From Babesia bovis T2Bo (taxonomy: Eukaryota; Apicomplexa; Aconoidasida; Piroplasmida; Babesiidae), in assembly GCF_000165395.2 (NCBI RefSeq), contig NC_010575.1, positions 1,969,001-2,033,000 of the forward strand: a stretch of 64,000 nt of DNA. Direction: 5' to 3'. Positions 11,358 through 21,768 of this stretch are shown here, one piece after another (the stretch's first letter is position 1; the number at the start of each line of letters is the position of its first letter). A program made the position numbers and the translations under genes. The notes below the pieces were generated by a model. That model made no database searches, had not been told where the DNA came from, and was given only the letters and a program-made list of their open reading frames with translations.

Positions 11358-14192
11358 TTACATCAAAGCACGACGGTTAAACATTTCATCGATAAATTCC
11401 AGTACCGGTACGCTGAACCACGGTACGGGATATATGCCTGAAGGGTATATATAACGTGAAGTACACTTACCTGACAGAAATGTGGAGTATCCACCACTAT
11501 TAGACAAGTAATGGACGATGTTAGGGTTCTTTATGACGTCAAATATGTCAACATCTTCGTGGCCGAATACTGAATTGTCCAGTGATGATAGCAGTAATGT
11601 TGGCACGGATATAGTCTCGAAGTTACGACGTATGTTTACCGCGTTGTTGATATACTCACGATTTATCAATTCACCTATATAACGGCATATACGCCCGTCC
11701 TGAGATCGATTGGTGCCACTGTTGAGTATCCTCCGCATGCTTTTATGTAAATGGCCATGACCCAGTCGCAAATCCATGTCAACTTTCTTGTTCACTAGAT
11801 TGTACTTCGGCTCACCGGATATAGTCTCTATACGGTTGCGGCCGTCATGACCCACGTTGCTGTAAACATAGCGTAGCGTCATTAAGGCACATAGTTTAAA
11901 GCCGGGACTAGTCCTTGCACCAAATCGATTGAACACATGATTGCCATAGTTAACATACTCACGAGAACCACGTTTAGTCATCTCACGATGTGAATTGCGA
12001 TACTCACGGTGGAGACAGAGCAATAACTCATCAATGCTGTGACCACGGAAATAACGTCTGAAGCCATCAGTAGTCGAGGCAATAGTGTGCCAAAAACGTT
12101 GCGATATGGAACGACTATACAATCTCCTAGTGTAGTGGCAGCACTTGTAACGTTGACATATCTTACTACGCTTGTCCCGACGCTTTGTACAGTGGACCTC
12201 ACGGATCATGGCAATCAAGTGGTCCCGCAAAGTGTCATGACAATAACGAACGTAGCAGCTGGAATTAGGAACATCGCGTGTAGGGCCGTTTTTGTAATAT
12301 ACATTGCCACGGGTGCATAAATTTAAATTGATACATACCACTGAAGAGATTCGCTTCGTGTCGAAGACAGTCTCTACGGGAGTTGGAGGAGGATATACCA
12401 TAGTAGTCTCGTAAGTGCATTCCTCAGATTCCTCGGGAACGTGAAAGTGGTCGTCCTTAGGCTGAACTATGATGTTACCACCAGATGAACGTGGAGCAAT
12501 CTTATGACCAGGCGTCATGTTAATCTCACGCATAACCTTGTTAAGGTACATAAACGGCTCGTAATTAGCATCGTTCATACTAGGAACTGGCGGGATAACT
12601 TTAGTAACCTTAGTTGTGGTACGTTCTGCCTTATTTCCATGCTGCTGTAACGGCTTCTTCTCGTTTAAAACTTTCACAGCACGGGACCTTAACATGGAAT
12701 CGCTACGACTGGAGTTGTCGTCAGTATCTGTGGATTCGTTCTTATCATCAGTACGTGACGATACACGACGACCCGGAAATATTGCATTGCGCTGTATATC
12801 ATTCAAACTGCTAGTTGAGCTGTCCAGAGAAGTGAGCAACGACTTGTTGGCACAACCTAGTGCCAGGTACTCCATCAATACGTTGCCGCCGTATCCCACA
12901 CCAACGCAACTTAAGGGTAAGTTAGGATAACGGACCCCAATGTGTTTCAATGCGTGGTCAAGGTCCAAGCGGACGTCACTATATAGAGTTATAGGGAAAC
13001 TGCGTAATCCAGGCCATGAAGGAAATGCTTCACCAGCCATACCCAAATTAACATTCAAATGAACTTGGACACATGCGAAACCCTGTTCCAAGGCATCGTT
13101 AATAAAGTACCGAACTGTAGGTATGCTAGCGGGAACTGAATTGAGACCTAAAGAGTTATCCAGAAACGTTGATTCGCAACCACCGCAACGATGATCGTCA
13201 ATATCCACTGTGATTACTCCACACCGGCAGTTAAAGTCCTGATTGCATATACTGTATGCTACATTGAGGTCGCCAACTATAGCAATTACACCACGTAGGA
13301 TCTTACGAGGTAGAGGGTCAGTGTTAATGAACTTCGGCTCCGTAGTGGGATTTGGCCTCGGACTTGGTTCGTCGGTTACTTCCTTGTCTAGAGCCGATTT
13401 AACCACTCGGATGTCGCTGTCAATATCCACAAACTTGCGACTCACGAGATTGCAAATGTCACTTATGCGGTTTGCAGGTGGCTTGTCGCCGTTGGTAGCC
13501 GGAACACGTGATTTAGATGGCTGGGAGTCCTCAGGGAGTTGCGATTTAGTAAGACCAAACCGCTCCTTAGGTGGATTAACGTTTTCATCACGGTACTTGC
13601 CACATTTGGGACAATATGAACCCAACCATTTGGGAAGGTAATAATCCAAAACAACAAGTGAGCCGTTATTACCTTCAACGAATTCACGGATTGTTACCCT
13701 AGCCTGACCGCGAAATAAATGTCGATATAAAAATGAATTCAATATCCATAAAACAGATTTTCCGTAGATATTCTTTAACCTAGAACATATGTCAGTACCG
13801 GCAGTCGATGCCGATATTAATACGTAGTTGTAACAGCGTAACAGTTTACAAAATGTGTTCAAATACAACCATTGCAATTTTGCAGGAAATAGATATATAG
13901 TAGGCCGGTAAGTCCTGCCAACAGTGTGAAATTGATTCAAATAAGGTGATAGTTCATCACCAGTGTAGTAAGGACAGACTAATGCCACGTAAAATAGCTC
14001 ATAGTAAAGCAATACCCATAAAATAATAGCACCTAAAGTAGCTATTAAGAACTCATGGGTAAGTAAACGACAGAAGTAACGAATAGCACGTAAACTAGGA
14101 AATACAGTCCACACCTTACTCAACTCAAAAGGTAAATGAAGACGGATCAATATTAACTTAGGGGACCACATTAACCAGGAACTACGCAACAT
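11358..14192 (-). CDS. Large membrane-anchored alpha/beta-hydrolase-like protein (ABHD1/3, YheT type), probably catalytically dead
   Basis: About 933 aa, with one probable in-frame intron (11438-11470, 33 nt). The N-terminus has several hydrophobic segments (around residues 45-75 a clear span, FLIATLGAIILWVLLYYELF). Later blocks follow the YheT/ABHD3 plan: strand and elbow LSCVGVGYGGNVLMEYLALG (residues ~427-446), and near the C-terminus PTLLLSSLDNSVFGHEDV then SNSGGYSTFLSG. In active relatives the elbow reads GxSxGG and the last block GGHxGF. Here the Ser is Tyr (codon near 12893) and the His is Tyr (11487-11489), while the acid-bearing LDN block remains. About 380 residues of Ser/Arg-rich and Cys/His-bearing sequence are inserted between elbow and C-terminal block. 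The fold call is inferred from motifs; the enzyme class is uncertain. Confidence 0.72.
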   Translation of the reverse strand: MLRSSWLMWSPKLILIRLHLPFELSKVWTVFPSLRAIRYFCRLLTHEFLIATLGAIILWVLLYYELFYVALVCPYYTGDELSPYLNQFHTVGRTYRPTIYLFPAKLQWLYLNTFCKLLRCYNYVLISASTAGTDICSRLKNIYGKSVLWILNSFLYRHLFRGQARVTIREFVEGNNGSLVVLDYYLPKWLGSYCPKCGKYRDENVNPPKERFGLTKSQLPEDSQPSKSRVPATNGDKPPANRISDICNLVSRKFVDIDSDIRVVKSALDKEVTDEPSPRPNPTTEPKFINTDPLPRKILRGVIAIVGDLNVAYSICNQDFNCRCGVITVDIDDHRCGGCESTFLDNSLGLNSVPASIPTVRYFINDALEQGFACVQVHLNVNLGMAGEAFPSWPGLRSFPITLYSDVRLDLDHALKHIGVRYPNLPLSCVGVGYGGNVLMEYLALGCANKSLLTSLDSSTSSLNDIQRNAIFPGRRVSSRTDDKNESTDTDDNSSRSDSMLRSRAVKVLNEKKPLQQHGNKAERTTTKVTKVIPPVPSMNDANYEPFMYLNKVMREINMTPGHKIAPRSSGGNIIVQPKDDHFHVPEESEECTYETTMVYPPPTPVETVFDTKRISSVVCINLNLCTRGNVYYKNGPTRDVPNSSCYVRYCHDTLRDHLIAMIREVHCTKRRDKRSKICQRYKCCHYTRRLYSRSISQRFWHTIASTTDGFRRYFRGHSIDELLLCLHREYRNSHREMTKRGSREYVNYGNHVFNRFGARTSPGFKLCALMTLRYVYSNVGHDGRNRIETISGEPKYNLVNKKVDMDLRLGHGHLHKSMRRILNSGTNRSQDGRICRYIGELINREYINNAVNIRRNFETISVPTLLLSSLDNSVFGHEDVDIFDVIKNPNIVHYLSNSGGYSTFLSGKCTSRYIYPSGIYPVPWFSVPVLEFIDEMFNRRALM

Positions 14193-14678
14193 ATTGACAT
14201 CATTGATAAGATATAAGTATTTAAATCTTGATGTGTAACTTTTATAACAACATCAGTTGTGCCGTACCTTGACGTTGTGCGGCAACTTTCCCAAACATTT
14301 TACCCAGATAGATCACAGCAAATCGCCTTCGAATATATATACCAGAGAATCTATATATGAAATAGCATCTTATCTACTTTACACCCATTAAGGATTTAGG
14401 TACACATCAATATTCAACATGTGGTAGGTGTAATGAAACACAGAACTGTAATGCATTCCTTTGTGAACCATATTCTAGACATCACCAGAGTTGTTATACC
14501 TGTTTGGTTTACATTCTGTGTTTTGTGATTCCATAGAATGGCTTGTAATTCCAGGATTCTACTCTCCTGGTTACTGCGATGATGTGTCTATAACCCTGAC
14601 TGACCTATACCATGCAAACCGCTTACTCAGTACAGGCAATATATCAGCGGAGGATCGGGTACAACAACAGTGCCACCA
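14193..14678. other. 486-bp divergent intergenic region
   Basis: Promoter and leader space between the hydrolase-like gene (-) and the ROMO1-like gene (+). An open stretch at 14491-14682 has no family match and is out of keeping with the downstream start. Nothing else is seen. Confidence 0.4.
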
Positions 14679-15254
14679 ATGACCTCAAAGTATGATGATA
14701 AAGTGCCACCACCACCAGCTGGTGGTGCCTTTGTACCACCGCCAAGTAAGTTTGGTGGATGATTCTTTATCCTTTTAGGAGCGCCACGAGGTGTTAAGTT
14801 GAGTGCCAACAAGAATGAGGAGTTCAAAGGTTTCTCAGCACCTCCAAAGGTCACAGGTATGGACCCAATCTGATAATTCAAATGATGCAGACTACAGTAA
14901 TGCAGATTATTCAGCATATACGTAGGTTTCAATGGGTATGCTACATTACCATTAGACTCTCTGAAACATATGACGATACCACATCAAAAGGACATGGATT
15001 CCTGAATAATATATTATCAAACCCTAGAGCACGCAACTGCTGGGCAAGTGTGAAAATGGGATTCAAAATGGTATGTTTATGTATGCCAGAGTAACTATAC
15101 GCAGGGAGGTGCCGTGGGTGGTATTTTCGGTGGAATCACCGGTGTATACACCTCTATGAGACACAGAAACCTAATGGTACTGCCAATATCAGTTATCGGA
15201 GGAGCTATCAGCTTCGGCTTCTTTCTAGGATGTGGTATGGTAGTACGCTGCTAA
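14679..15254 (+). CDS. ROMO1/Mgr2-like inner mitochondrial membrane protein
   Basis: Predicted 146 aa from five exons: 14679-14745, 14779-14856, 14891-14921, 14956-15070 and 15105-15254 (introns 33-34 nt). The last ~60 residues hold two glycine-rich membrane segments ([17 protein letters not shown] and [19 protein letters not shown]) joined by a basic turn (MRHRN), and end in MVVRC, like the GIRC end of ROMO1. This fits ROMO1/Mgr2, a ~80-residue component of the TIM23 import channel. The N-terminal ~85 residues (a Pro/Gly-rich start, then Asp/Ser/Tyr-rich sequence) are an extension not found in the human protein. The start ATG precedes the poly-proline stretch and keeps all five exons in frame. 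Confidence 0.8.
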
Positions 15255-15337
15255 GACTACCATACTTGGGGCCTCATGTGACTATATAAAAGCTAATATG
15301 CATAAAAAACCTATTGGTTAATGAAAATGTTACGATA

Positions 15338-16111
15338 TCATATCGAGTGGCCTGACTCAACAGCCTTGGCAGCTGCTTCATCAGTCAACTTAGATAGTAT
15401 CTCAGCAACGCGAGACTCCGAAACCATCTCAACTGTAGGCTCGCCGTCGCCATTAGGACCGCGCCATAACATACCAACCTCAATCTTGTCAGCTTTTGGC
15501 ATAGTAGAGTCCATAGATTTAGTAAGCACCTTAACGGCCAAATATAAGGCCTCATCAAGGTTCATACCTTCCTTCCACTCCTGACGTAACATGGATTGAG
15601 CTGGCTGACTGTTGTGACCTATGGCAGTAGCCTTCCAACCAGAATAGTTACCAGAGGGATCAGTGTGATAAAGCTGAAAACCTAAATGACTGTCCCAACC
15701 AGCAAATAAAAAGCTAACGCCAAATGGACGTAAACCACCAAATTGAGTGTAACTCTGCTTCAAATTACATATCTGTACAACATGCTGCTCAACATCCTGA
15801 GGCTCGCCGTAAGCGTACCTGTGCCTCTGAGCATACAGCTTGCAAGTGTTTATCAATACAGTGGCATCAGCAGTCAAACCAGCAACAGCACAAAACATGT
15901 GAGAATCCAACTTGTACAACTTCTCATTTATCTTACCAGGGTCTAGTAGTGGAGTACTGATTGGTTTATCAGCAGCCAATACTACACCGAGGTCACACAA
16001 CAAACCAACAGTCAAATTCGCATTGTTAATGGCCTCTAATGCGTACTCCACCTGATACAAACGACCCTCCTGAGAAAAGGTAGTAGTCTTAGTATCGTAA
16101 CGACGCGACAT
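15338..16111 (-). CDS. PSMA4: 20S proteasome subunit alpha type 4 (alpha3)
   Basis: Single-exon gene, 257 aa. The N-terminus MSRRYDTKTTTFSQEGRLYQ has the alpha-subunit signature (FSxEGRLYQVEYALEAI) that closes the gate of the 20S core. Further blocks CAVAGLTADATVLI, QSYTQFGGLRPFGVS and HTDPSGNYSGWKATAIG are those of the PSMA4/Pre9 subunit. The start at MSRRYD matches the family; an upstream in-frame ATG (16141) would add ten atypical residues. The C-terminal tail ends in AKAVESGHSI. It sits head to head with another alpha subunit gene. Confidence 0.95.
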   Translation of the reverse strand: MSRRYDTKTTTFSQEGRLYQVEYALEAINNANLTVGLLCDLGVVLAADKPISTPLLDPGKINEKLYKLDSHMFCAVAGLTADATVLINTCKLYAQRHRYAYGEPQDVEQHVVQICNLKQSYTQFGGLRPFGVSFLFAGWDSHLGFQLYHTDPSGNYSGWKATAIGHNSQPAQSMLRQEWKEGMNLDEALYLAVKVLTKSMDSTMPKADKIEVGMLWRGPNGDGEPTVEMVSESRVAEILSKLTDEAAAKAVESGHSI

Positions 16112-16375
16112 TATAGAATATAGCTCACTAGTATACCTCAAATAACGTATTAACCCCTAACGTGCATACCAATTATAGCACGTCTAAAATGTAGCCCGGC
16201 CAGCGATATTAGCTGGTACCAGACCAAATGCGATCAGAGCATTTATACACTCAAGGTTGCACTGTAAAAATATTACGTAACCACAAACACACTGAAAACA
16301 TAAGTCACGTCTAGGGACTACACCCCCCCAACGCGTCAATAGGATTATGGACTCATTACATTAAACTTAAACAAG
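16112..16375. promoter_or_regulatory. 264-bp shared divergent promoter of two proteasome alpha genes
   Basis: Lies exactly between the start codons of PSMA4 (-) and PSMA7 (+). Because both products are needed in equal amounts in one complex, a bidirectional promoter is an obvious reading. A homopolymer run CCCCCCC-like at about 16323-16330 is visible; no known factor site is claimed. Confidence 0.5.
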
Positions 16376-17229
16376 ATGAGTTACGATCGCGCTATTACTG
16401 TATTTAGCCCTGATGGGCACTTGATGCAAGTGGAGTATGCCATGGAAACGGTAAAGAAGGGCGGTTGTGTAGTTGGCGTCAAGGGTGTAGATAATGTAGT
16501 CCTAGCAGCTGAACGCAAGACTACAACCAAATTGCAAATTCCAAGGTAATGGCGATTCCAGATATCCACAAACATGCTGCAGAAGCTCCAAAAAAATATT
16601 ACAGCTAGATGATAATATGGCAGTAGCCTTCGCAGGACTTAACGCAGACGCAAGAGTACTCATCAATAAGGTAACTGTTTAGATACTTAACACACAAAAC
16701 ATACAGACAAGACTTGAATGTCAGAGGTATCGTCTAAACGCTGACGAGGTGGCGTCAGTGGGATATATTGCAAAGTACATCGCAAGACTCCAACAGGTAG
16801 ACAGTATGTGCTAGACATCAAATATTTGCAGAAATACACACATAGAGGCGGAGTACGCTTATTCGGAGTGGCGCTGCTAATAATTGGATATGACTCCAAT
16901 GGCAAACCTGGTCTATACCAAACTGAGCCCTCGGGAATACATTCCTCGTGGAAGGCACAGTCTATCGGAAGAGGGTCAAAGGTTAGTTGCAGCAACGCAT
17001 TATAACACTTGGACAGAGCGCGCAAGAGTTTTTAGAGATCAATTATAAAGAGGGTATGAACGTGGAAGAAAGCGTAACGCTATCCATCAAGGCACTCGTA
17101 GAGGTCATGGAAGTGTCAGCCAAGAACATAGAAGTTGCGATACTAGGACCAACGGGATTGCAAATACTCGATGAAGAGGCAATTTCACATGTTCTCAAGA
17201 ATATTAACGAAGCTAAAGCTGCTCAGTGA
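16376..17229 (+). CDS. PSMA7: 20S proteasome subunit alpha type 7 (alpha4)
   Basis: Predicted 236 aa from five exons with four introns of 35-37 nt. Starts [20 protein letters not shown], the classical alpha signature of PSMA7/Pre6. Other blocks: [43 protein letters not shown] and [19 protein letters not shown]. Compared with the family, the stretch after GLTADARVLI is joined through two short introns that restore [11 protein letters not shown] and KYTHRGGVR. Part of the outer alpha ring of the 20S core. Divergent neighbour: PSMA4, 264 bp away. Confidence 0.95.
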
Positions 17230-17632
17230 TTACGTCTTTTCTATCACTACTTGGTGTCTCAACTGATATTGGTTGGACATGCATTAAGCCGCTTTCGTGA
17301 ACTCATCAACAGCAAACTAACGCTCCATATAATGTAATAAGTACGTAATTACGTGGTTAGTTAACAATGCTCTGTGAGCAACGGGTGCTGCACAAATAGA
17401 GATATTGTTGTCATCAATAACATGCCCTAGTTATTCTATAGCTTTGTGAACCTTTGCATCGGTCTATCAAGTACTAATGCATGAATCACACGTAAACTGA
17501 ACACAGAACCTAATAATGACACGCAATATTATTAAGCGTGTTGATCAACCGGAAGAATTTTATCACTGATGTAGAACCGATATCAGTTGTCCAGCTTTGT
17601 CATAAAGAGTATCTTACTTAGAAAACATTAAT
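17230..17632. other. 403-bp intergenic region, convergent side
   Basis: Between the 3' ends of PSMA7 (+) and the coiled-coil gene (-). It contains a short palindrome TACGTAATTACGT around 17341-17353. No open frame or RNA gene is supported. Confidence 0.4.
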
Positions 17633-18064
17633 CTATAAATTAGGCGATGATTGACCGTCCTGAATACCTAGACGCAGCTTCTCAATGTGCTGCATCAAAG
17701 TGTTGTACAGGGCACATGAATTTACTATCAGCTGCGCGTTTTGAGCACGTAGCAGACGCACCTCAGCCTCTAGAGCCTCTATACGCTGACTGCAGGTATG
17801 TGAAGTACAAATCACACCCTCGTCACACACCGTGTCTACTACCAACTCAGGCAGCGAGGATGCATCGATATCGCCGTAAAGCTCCTTCTCTATATCCGAT
17901 AGACACAATTCCTCACTTGACTTCTTCTCTATGCCGATATCGGATACAGAAACAGCAGAATCTAAGCAACGCGGTCCTGCCGACACACAATCAAAGTGCT
18001 CCGCCAACTCACAAATAGATACAGAATGAACTAAATCTATACCAATATTAAGGTTGTCCGCCAT
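17633..18064 (-). CDS. Small acidic protein with C-terminal coiled coil, unknown
   Basis: 143 aa when read from the ATG at 18064 (MADNLNIGIDLVHSV). The middle is acidic and Ser-rich; the C-terminal third (RIEALEAEVRLLRAQNAQLI) has a leucine heptad pattern like a short leucine zipper. The start lies only 7 nt downstream of the SPB1 stop codon on the same strand, which is unusually tight for separate transcription units. The frame is also open upstream to 18127, inside the SPB1 3' end, but no splice pair joins the two frames convincingly. Function unknown; a dimerising adaptor is possible from the zipper alone. Confidence 0.6.
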   Translation of the reverse strand: MADNLNIGIDLVHSVSICELAEHFDCVSAGPRCLDSAVSVSDIGIEKKSSEELCLSDIEKELYGDIDASSLPELVVDTVCDEGVICTSHTCSQRIEALEAEVRLLRAQNAQLIVNSCALYNTLMQHIEKLRLGIQDGQSSPNL

Positions 18065-18071
18065 AAGAAGC

Positions 18072-20627
18072 TTAGTGAATACGAGCTTTACGAGAACGCG
18101 ATTTGGGCTTGCGCTTTTGCCGCACATTGTCCTTCTTCATGCGCTTGTCAACGACCTTGGTCACCTTACGAGCACCCTTGCCACCACTAGGAGCCGTAGA
18201 TGCAGCTCCGCCACGACGAGATACCACATAAACCTTCTCACGCTTGTTGGCAGCAGTGTTCTGAACCTTGCGAAGAAGCTTCTTGGCAGTCTTGGCACTA
18301 CCGGTATCACTGTTCTGCAACGCCTCAACACGAGGTAATACACTCTTGAGTTTACGCTGAACACGCATCTTTCGACGGCCACGAGCTTCAAGAACCTTAC
18401 GAATTGGACGGTTCTTTAGTTCATACAGCTTGGCCCTGTAACGCTTCATCAGCTCCTTGGTAACAGGTAACTCGTAGTTACTGTGCTTCTTCTCATCGTC
18501 TTCAAACCAACTCGGTAAATCACCGTCATCAAAAGTACGCCTGTTGTATGCACCGTCAATAAGCGCCATGCGAGTACTCTTGTTTATCAATAACGATCCC
18601 ATGGCCTGGACCTCAGCGATAGTCTCCTTGTTACGAGTAAGCTCTAACTCAACCTCGTCACGAACACGCTCAACAGCGTCAGCATCAGAAACTGCAGGAA
18701 CCACAGTAAAAGTGGGTTCCTTCTTATTCTTCTTGTCATTAGGGGTTTCACGAGTCTTGCGCTTGCGCGCAGTCTCACGAGGCATGTCGTGGAATACATC
18801 CTGGTCAAACCACCGGTCAACCATAGCATCATCAGCCGATTGGGTCTTGTCATTGGTGGTATTGTCCAATGTAACAGCCTGTGGTACAGGCTCTGTAACT
18901 TCCGGTTCCTCATCACTTGATTCCTCTTCATCTGATTCCTGCATTTCCTGCTGAGCCTTTAAGCGAGCTTCATATTGCATACTGTCCAGAAGTGATGATA
19001 ACTCAGCTCCCCGCTCCTGGTAAACACGCTGACGACGTGTGAGTTTCTTAGCAACCTTGGGCTGACGGTCGTCAGCTAACTTTGACATCTCGTGCTGCAC
19101 CTCTAGGTCAACTTCCATCTGAGCTACCCGGTCATCCTCGTCATCAGTCTCGAATTGAAGTTCCATGGAATCCGTGTCCGAATAATCACTCGCGTTATCA
19201 TTGCCAGCGTAAAGGAAGTCGTCACCCGCTTTAGAAGAACTGTCAGATTCATTATCCTCATCCAATATCTCGTCAATGTCATGACCACGCAATGTACTCA
19301 AACGGAATAGTTCGGGATCTGCATCTATACTAATAGAAGCACTGCCAGCCAAGGCCTTCTTGTGTTTCATCATTTCACGACGTTGCTTACGTTCGGTACG
19401 ACGTAAATCTTTACGTACACGGTCAAGAGCCGCAATCTGCTCACGATTCAGTGCCTCTTCCTCCGGTTCAGCATCTGCATCCACTGGAGTAACAGTATCA
19501 ACCACATGCTTTTCAGGCTTTGACACCGGAAAGAATTCCTTGTGTAACTTTTGACGCCATTTTAATAAACGCTGTAAATCAGAACGACCAGCAACCTTAA
19601 GATCAGAGCATAGTAAACGAATCTCTTCAGTAGTTAGCGAATGCGATTCCACCTTCTGCAATAATTCGGCTTCATTATCAATACCCGATGCCTTAGATCC
19701 CAGTCTAAATACAAAACGATTAGAGGAAACCAGCATCTCGGCAGGGTTGGAACTAGTCAAAAACTCGATAATGCTGTACTCACGGAAGTCGTCACCTTCC
19801 TCGTAACCTTCCTTGTTTACCTTCTTAACCTGACGTAATAACTCCGATAACGAGCTTGGTTTAGTCGACTCTTCAGGTTCATCCGCTGGAGCACCACCCT
19901 GTGAAATGAATACATTCTCGCAGTTGAATATCTTGGGGTCTAATGACTTCAGAGTACGGAAACCAATACAAACTGCAAAAATCTCAGCTGATACATTACG
20001 ACTACTAGATGGCTTCGTCACTTTGACACGATCGAAACATTTGCCCAAAGTCCAGATCAATGAATTGTAATCAGCAGATCTAATTACAAATTAGAATAAT
20101 AATGTACAACATACCTAAAGATCTTAGTAACGAATATACCACCCTTACGAAGGACATTTGACGCTAACTTAGCGGCCTCAATGACTAATACATTCTGGTT
20201 AAAAGCGTCCAGGTTCCAGTTGGCACCGACATTAGGAGCGCCATCATGAAGAACCACGTCAACCTCAGCACCGCGAAGCTGCTGGTTTATCAAATTACGA
20301 CATCGCTGGGTTCTAATGTCAGCCTGTATAGTAACAACACCCTTAATGGGACGAATAGGTACCAAGTCGACACCAATTATGATACTCGATACCGGTAAGT
20401 GCTTAGAAGCTACTTGTAACCAACCACCAGGAGCAGCACACAAATCAACAAGAACACTGCATATTATATACTATAAATAACTCAACATACTTGCAATTCT
20501 CAAAAATGTTGAACTTCTTGGCTAACTGAATTATCTTAAAAGCAGACCTCGCACGGTAACCCTGCTCCTTGGCAAGATAATAGTACTTATCCTGACGCTC
20601 CTTCCCATGCTTAGTACGACTTTTCAT
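18072..20627 (-). CDS. SPB1: Pre-rRNA 2'-O-ribose methyltransferase SPB1/FTSJ3
   Basis: Predicted 828 aa, close to the ~840 of yeast SPB1. Exons 20491-20627, 20115-20456 and 18072-20079 (introns 34 and 35 nt). The FtsJ domain is at the N-terminus: [18 protein letters not shown] with the first catalytic Lys, [16 protein letters not shown] (SAM site), [13 protein letters not shown] with the catalytic Asp, GIFVTKIFR with the second Lys, and [11 protein letters not shown] with the Glu; the K-D-K-E set is complete. Then follow long acidic and Lys-rich regions and a very basic C-terminus ([18 protein letters not shown]), as in the Spb1 C-terminal domain. It modifies the 25S rRNA A loop and acts in 60S assembly in the nucleolus. 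The start is set at [11 protein letters not shown], aligned with the family start. Confidence 0.95.
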
Positions 20628-20748
20628 TGTCTCAAATGTTTTGGAAACTATATGGAATAGGGTGACGCGCACACCAGTAAATTATCATGGAATCTATGTG
20701 GCGTAAACTATAAATTAAAAAACAGTGCGATGTGTTCAAATGAATATA

Positions 20749-21563
20749 CTAAGGCATAGTACTAAGAAGAAGTACGGCAAAGATTACGCCAAAAAGACCT
20801 AAATGCTTATATTCAAACAATATATAGACATACCGATAATACCAGCGAAAATCTCAACCATAAGAATCTTCACAAATAACTGAGGCTTCTGAGCATCAGC
20901 TAAAGCACAAGCGCTGCCAACAGCACCAACTGAGAGACTACAAAATGATATATACCTATATAAATAACATACCCGCAAAACAAGTTGCATAGACCAGAAG
21001 TCAATCCAATAGCAAACAATACGTAACCACGATGTACTTCTAAGAAGTATAACAACGTAATACGCTTGTCAGCATTAAAATCATCAGGACGAGGGGTGGC
21101 AGTGAAACCCAAAGAAGCATTGAGTAGAAGCACAGCAACAATAAGGCCGTATATACCAACAGCTTCGCAGAAAATCACAGATACGAGGTTTTTCACAGTA
21201 ATACGCGGCGAATTAACTGAACCTCCCATAATGGAAGTACCGCATAATAAAATGCCCCTGAATTGTACATGAAAATGTTAAATAAAGGATATAACAAAAA
21301 ATCATAACAAAAATCATTGATATTACCATAAAATATGCCAAACGATATAATATATGCAATGTGTCGGAACAGCAACGTAAACAACGTAACACATCGATAA
21401 TGTATAAAGAGATATATTACGGCAATTACACAAATAAAACATAACACGTATTAACATACCATCCTGCACCAAGAACAGCAAGTCCTAGAGCTAAAAATGT
21501 GCCAAGATAACCCCAAAAACTAGGCGGTATATTTGCAAACACAGATGACCATGATTTCGCCAT
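20749..21563 (-). CDS. VMA16: V-type H+-ATPase proteolipid subunit c''
   Basis: Predicted 180 aa from four exons (21460-21563, up to 21257, then two more); the first intron (21258-21459) is 202 nt, far longer than the others in the window. Membrane protein with at least four spans. Diagnostic blocks: [27 protein letters not shown]-type [17 protein letters not shown] carrying the conserved proton-binding Glu of c'', and the second hairpin [28 protein letters not shown] with the Glu of the last span. c'' is one of the rotor ring subunits of the V0 sector, acidifying vacuolar organelles. The start [17 protein letters not shown] is well supported because it leads straight into the first span. Confidence 0.93.
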
Positions 21564-21768
21564 TGCGAACTATCAATGGCACAATAACGTCCAAAACAAT
21601 ATGTAACCTTTTCCTATTATATCACATAATAATTATTAAATTATATAAAGCAATGATAAACTGTGTACTGATCACACATTTGGTGACTCATGGGGAAACA
21701 TTGACGAATTAAACTCTAGAATGATAAGCCAGCCGGAATATATATTTATACACATCCGGCAATATAAA

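Noticed and set aside
12280..12370. A second intron in the hydrolase-like gene at a GTATGT site
   Set aside because: The nearest suitable acceptor gives an 80-nt gap that breaks the frame, so the open reading was kept.
18055..18127. A fusion of SPB1 with the coiled-coil protein
   Set aside because: The two frames differ and no GT..AG pair near the junction joins them while keeping the basic SPB1 end.
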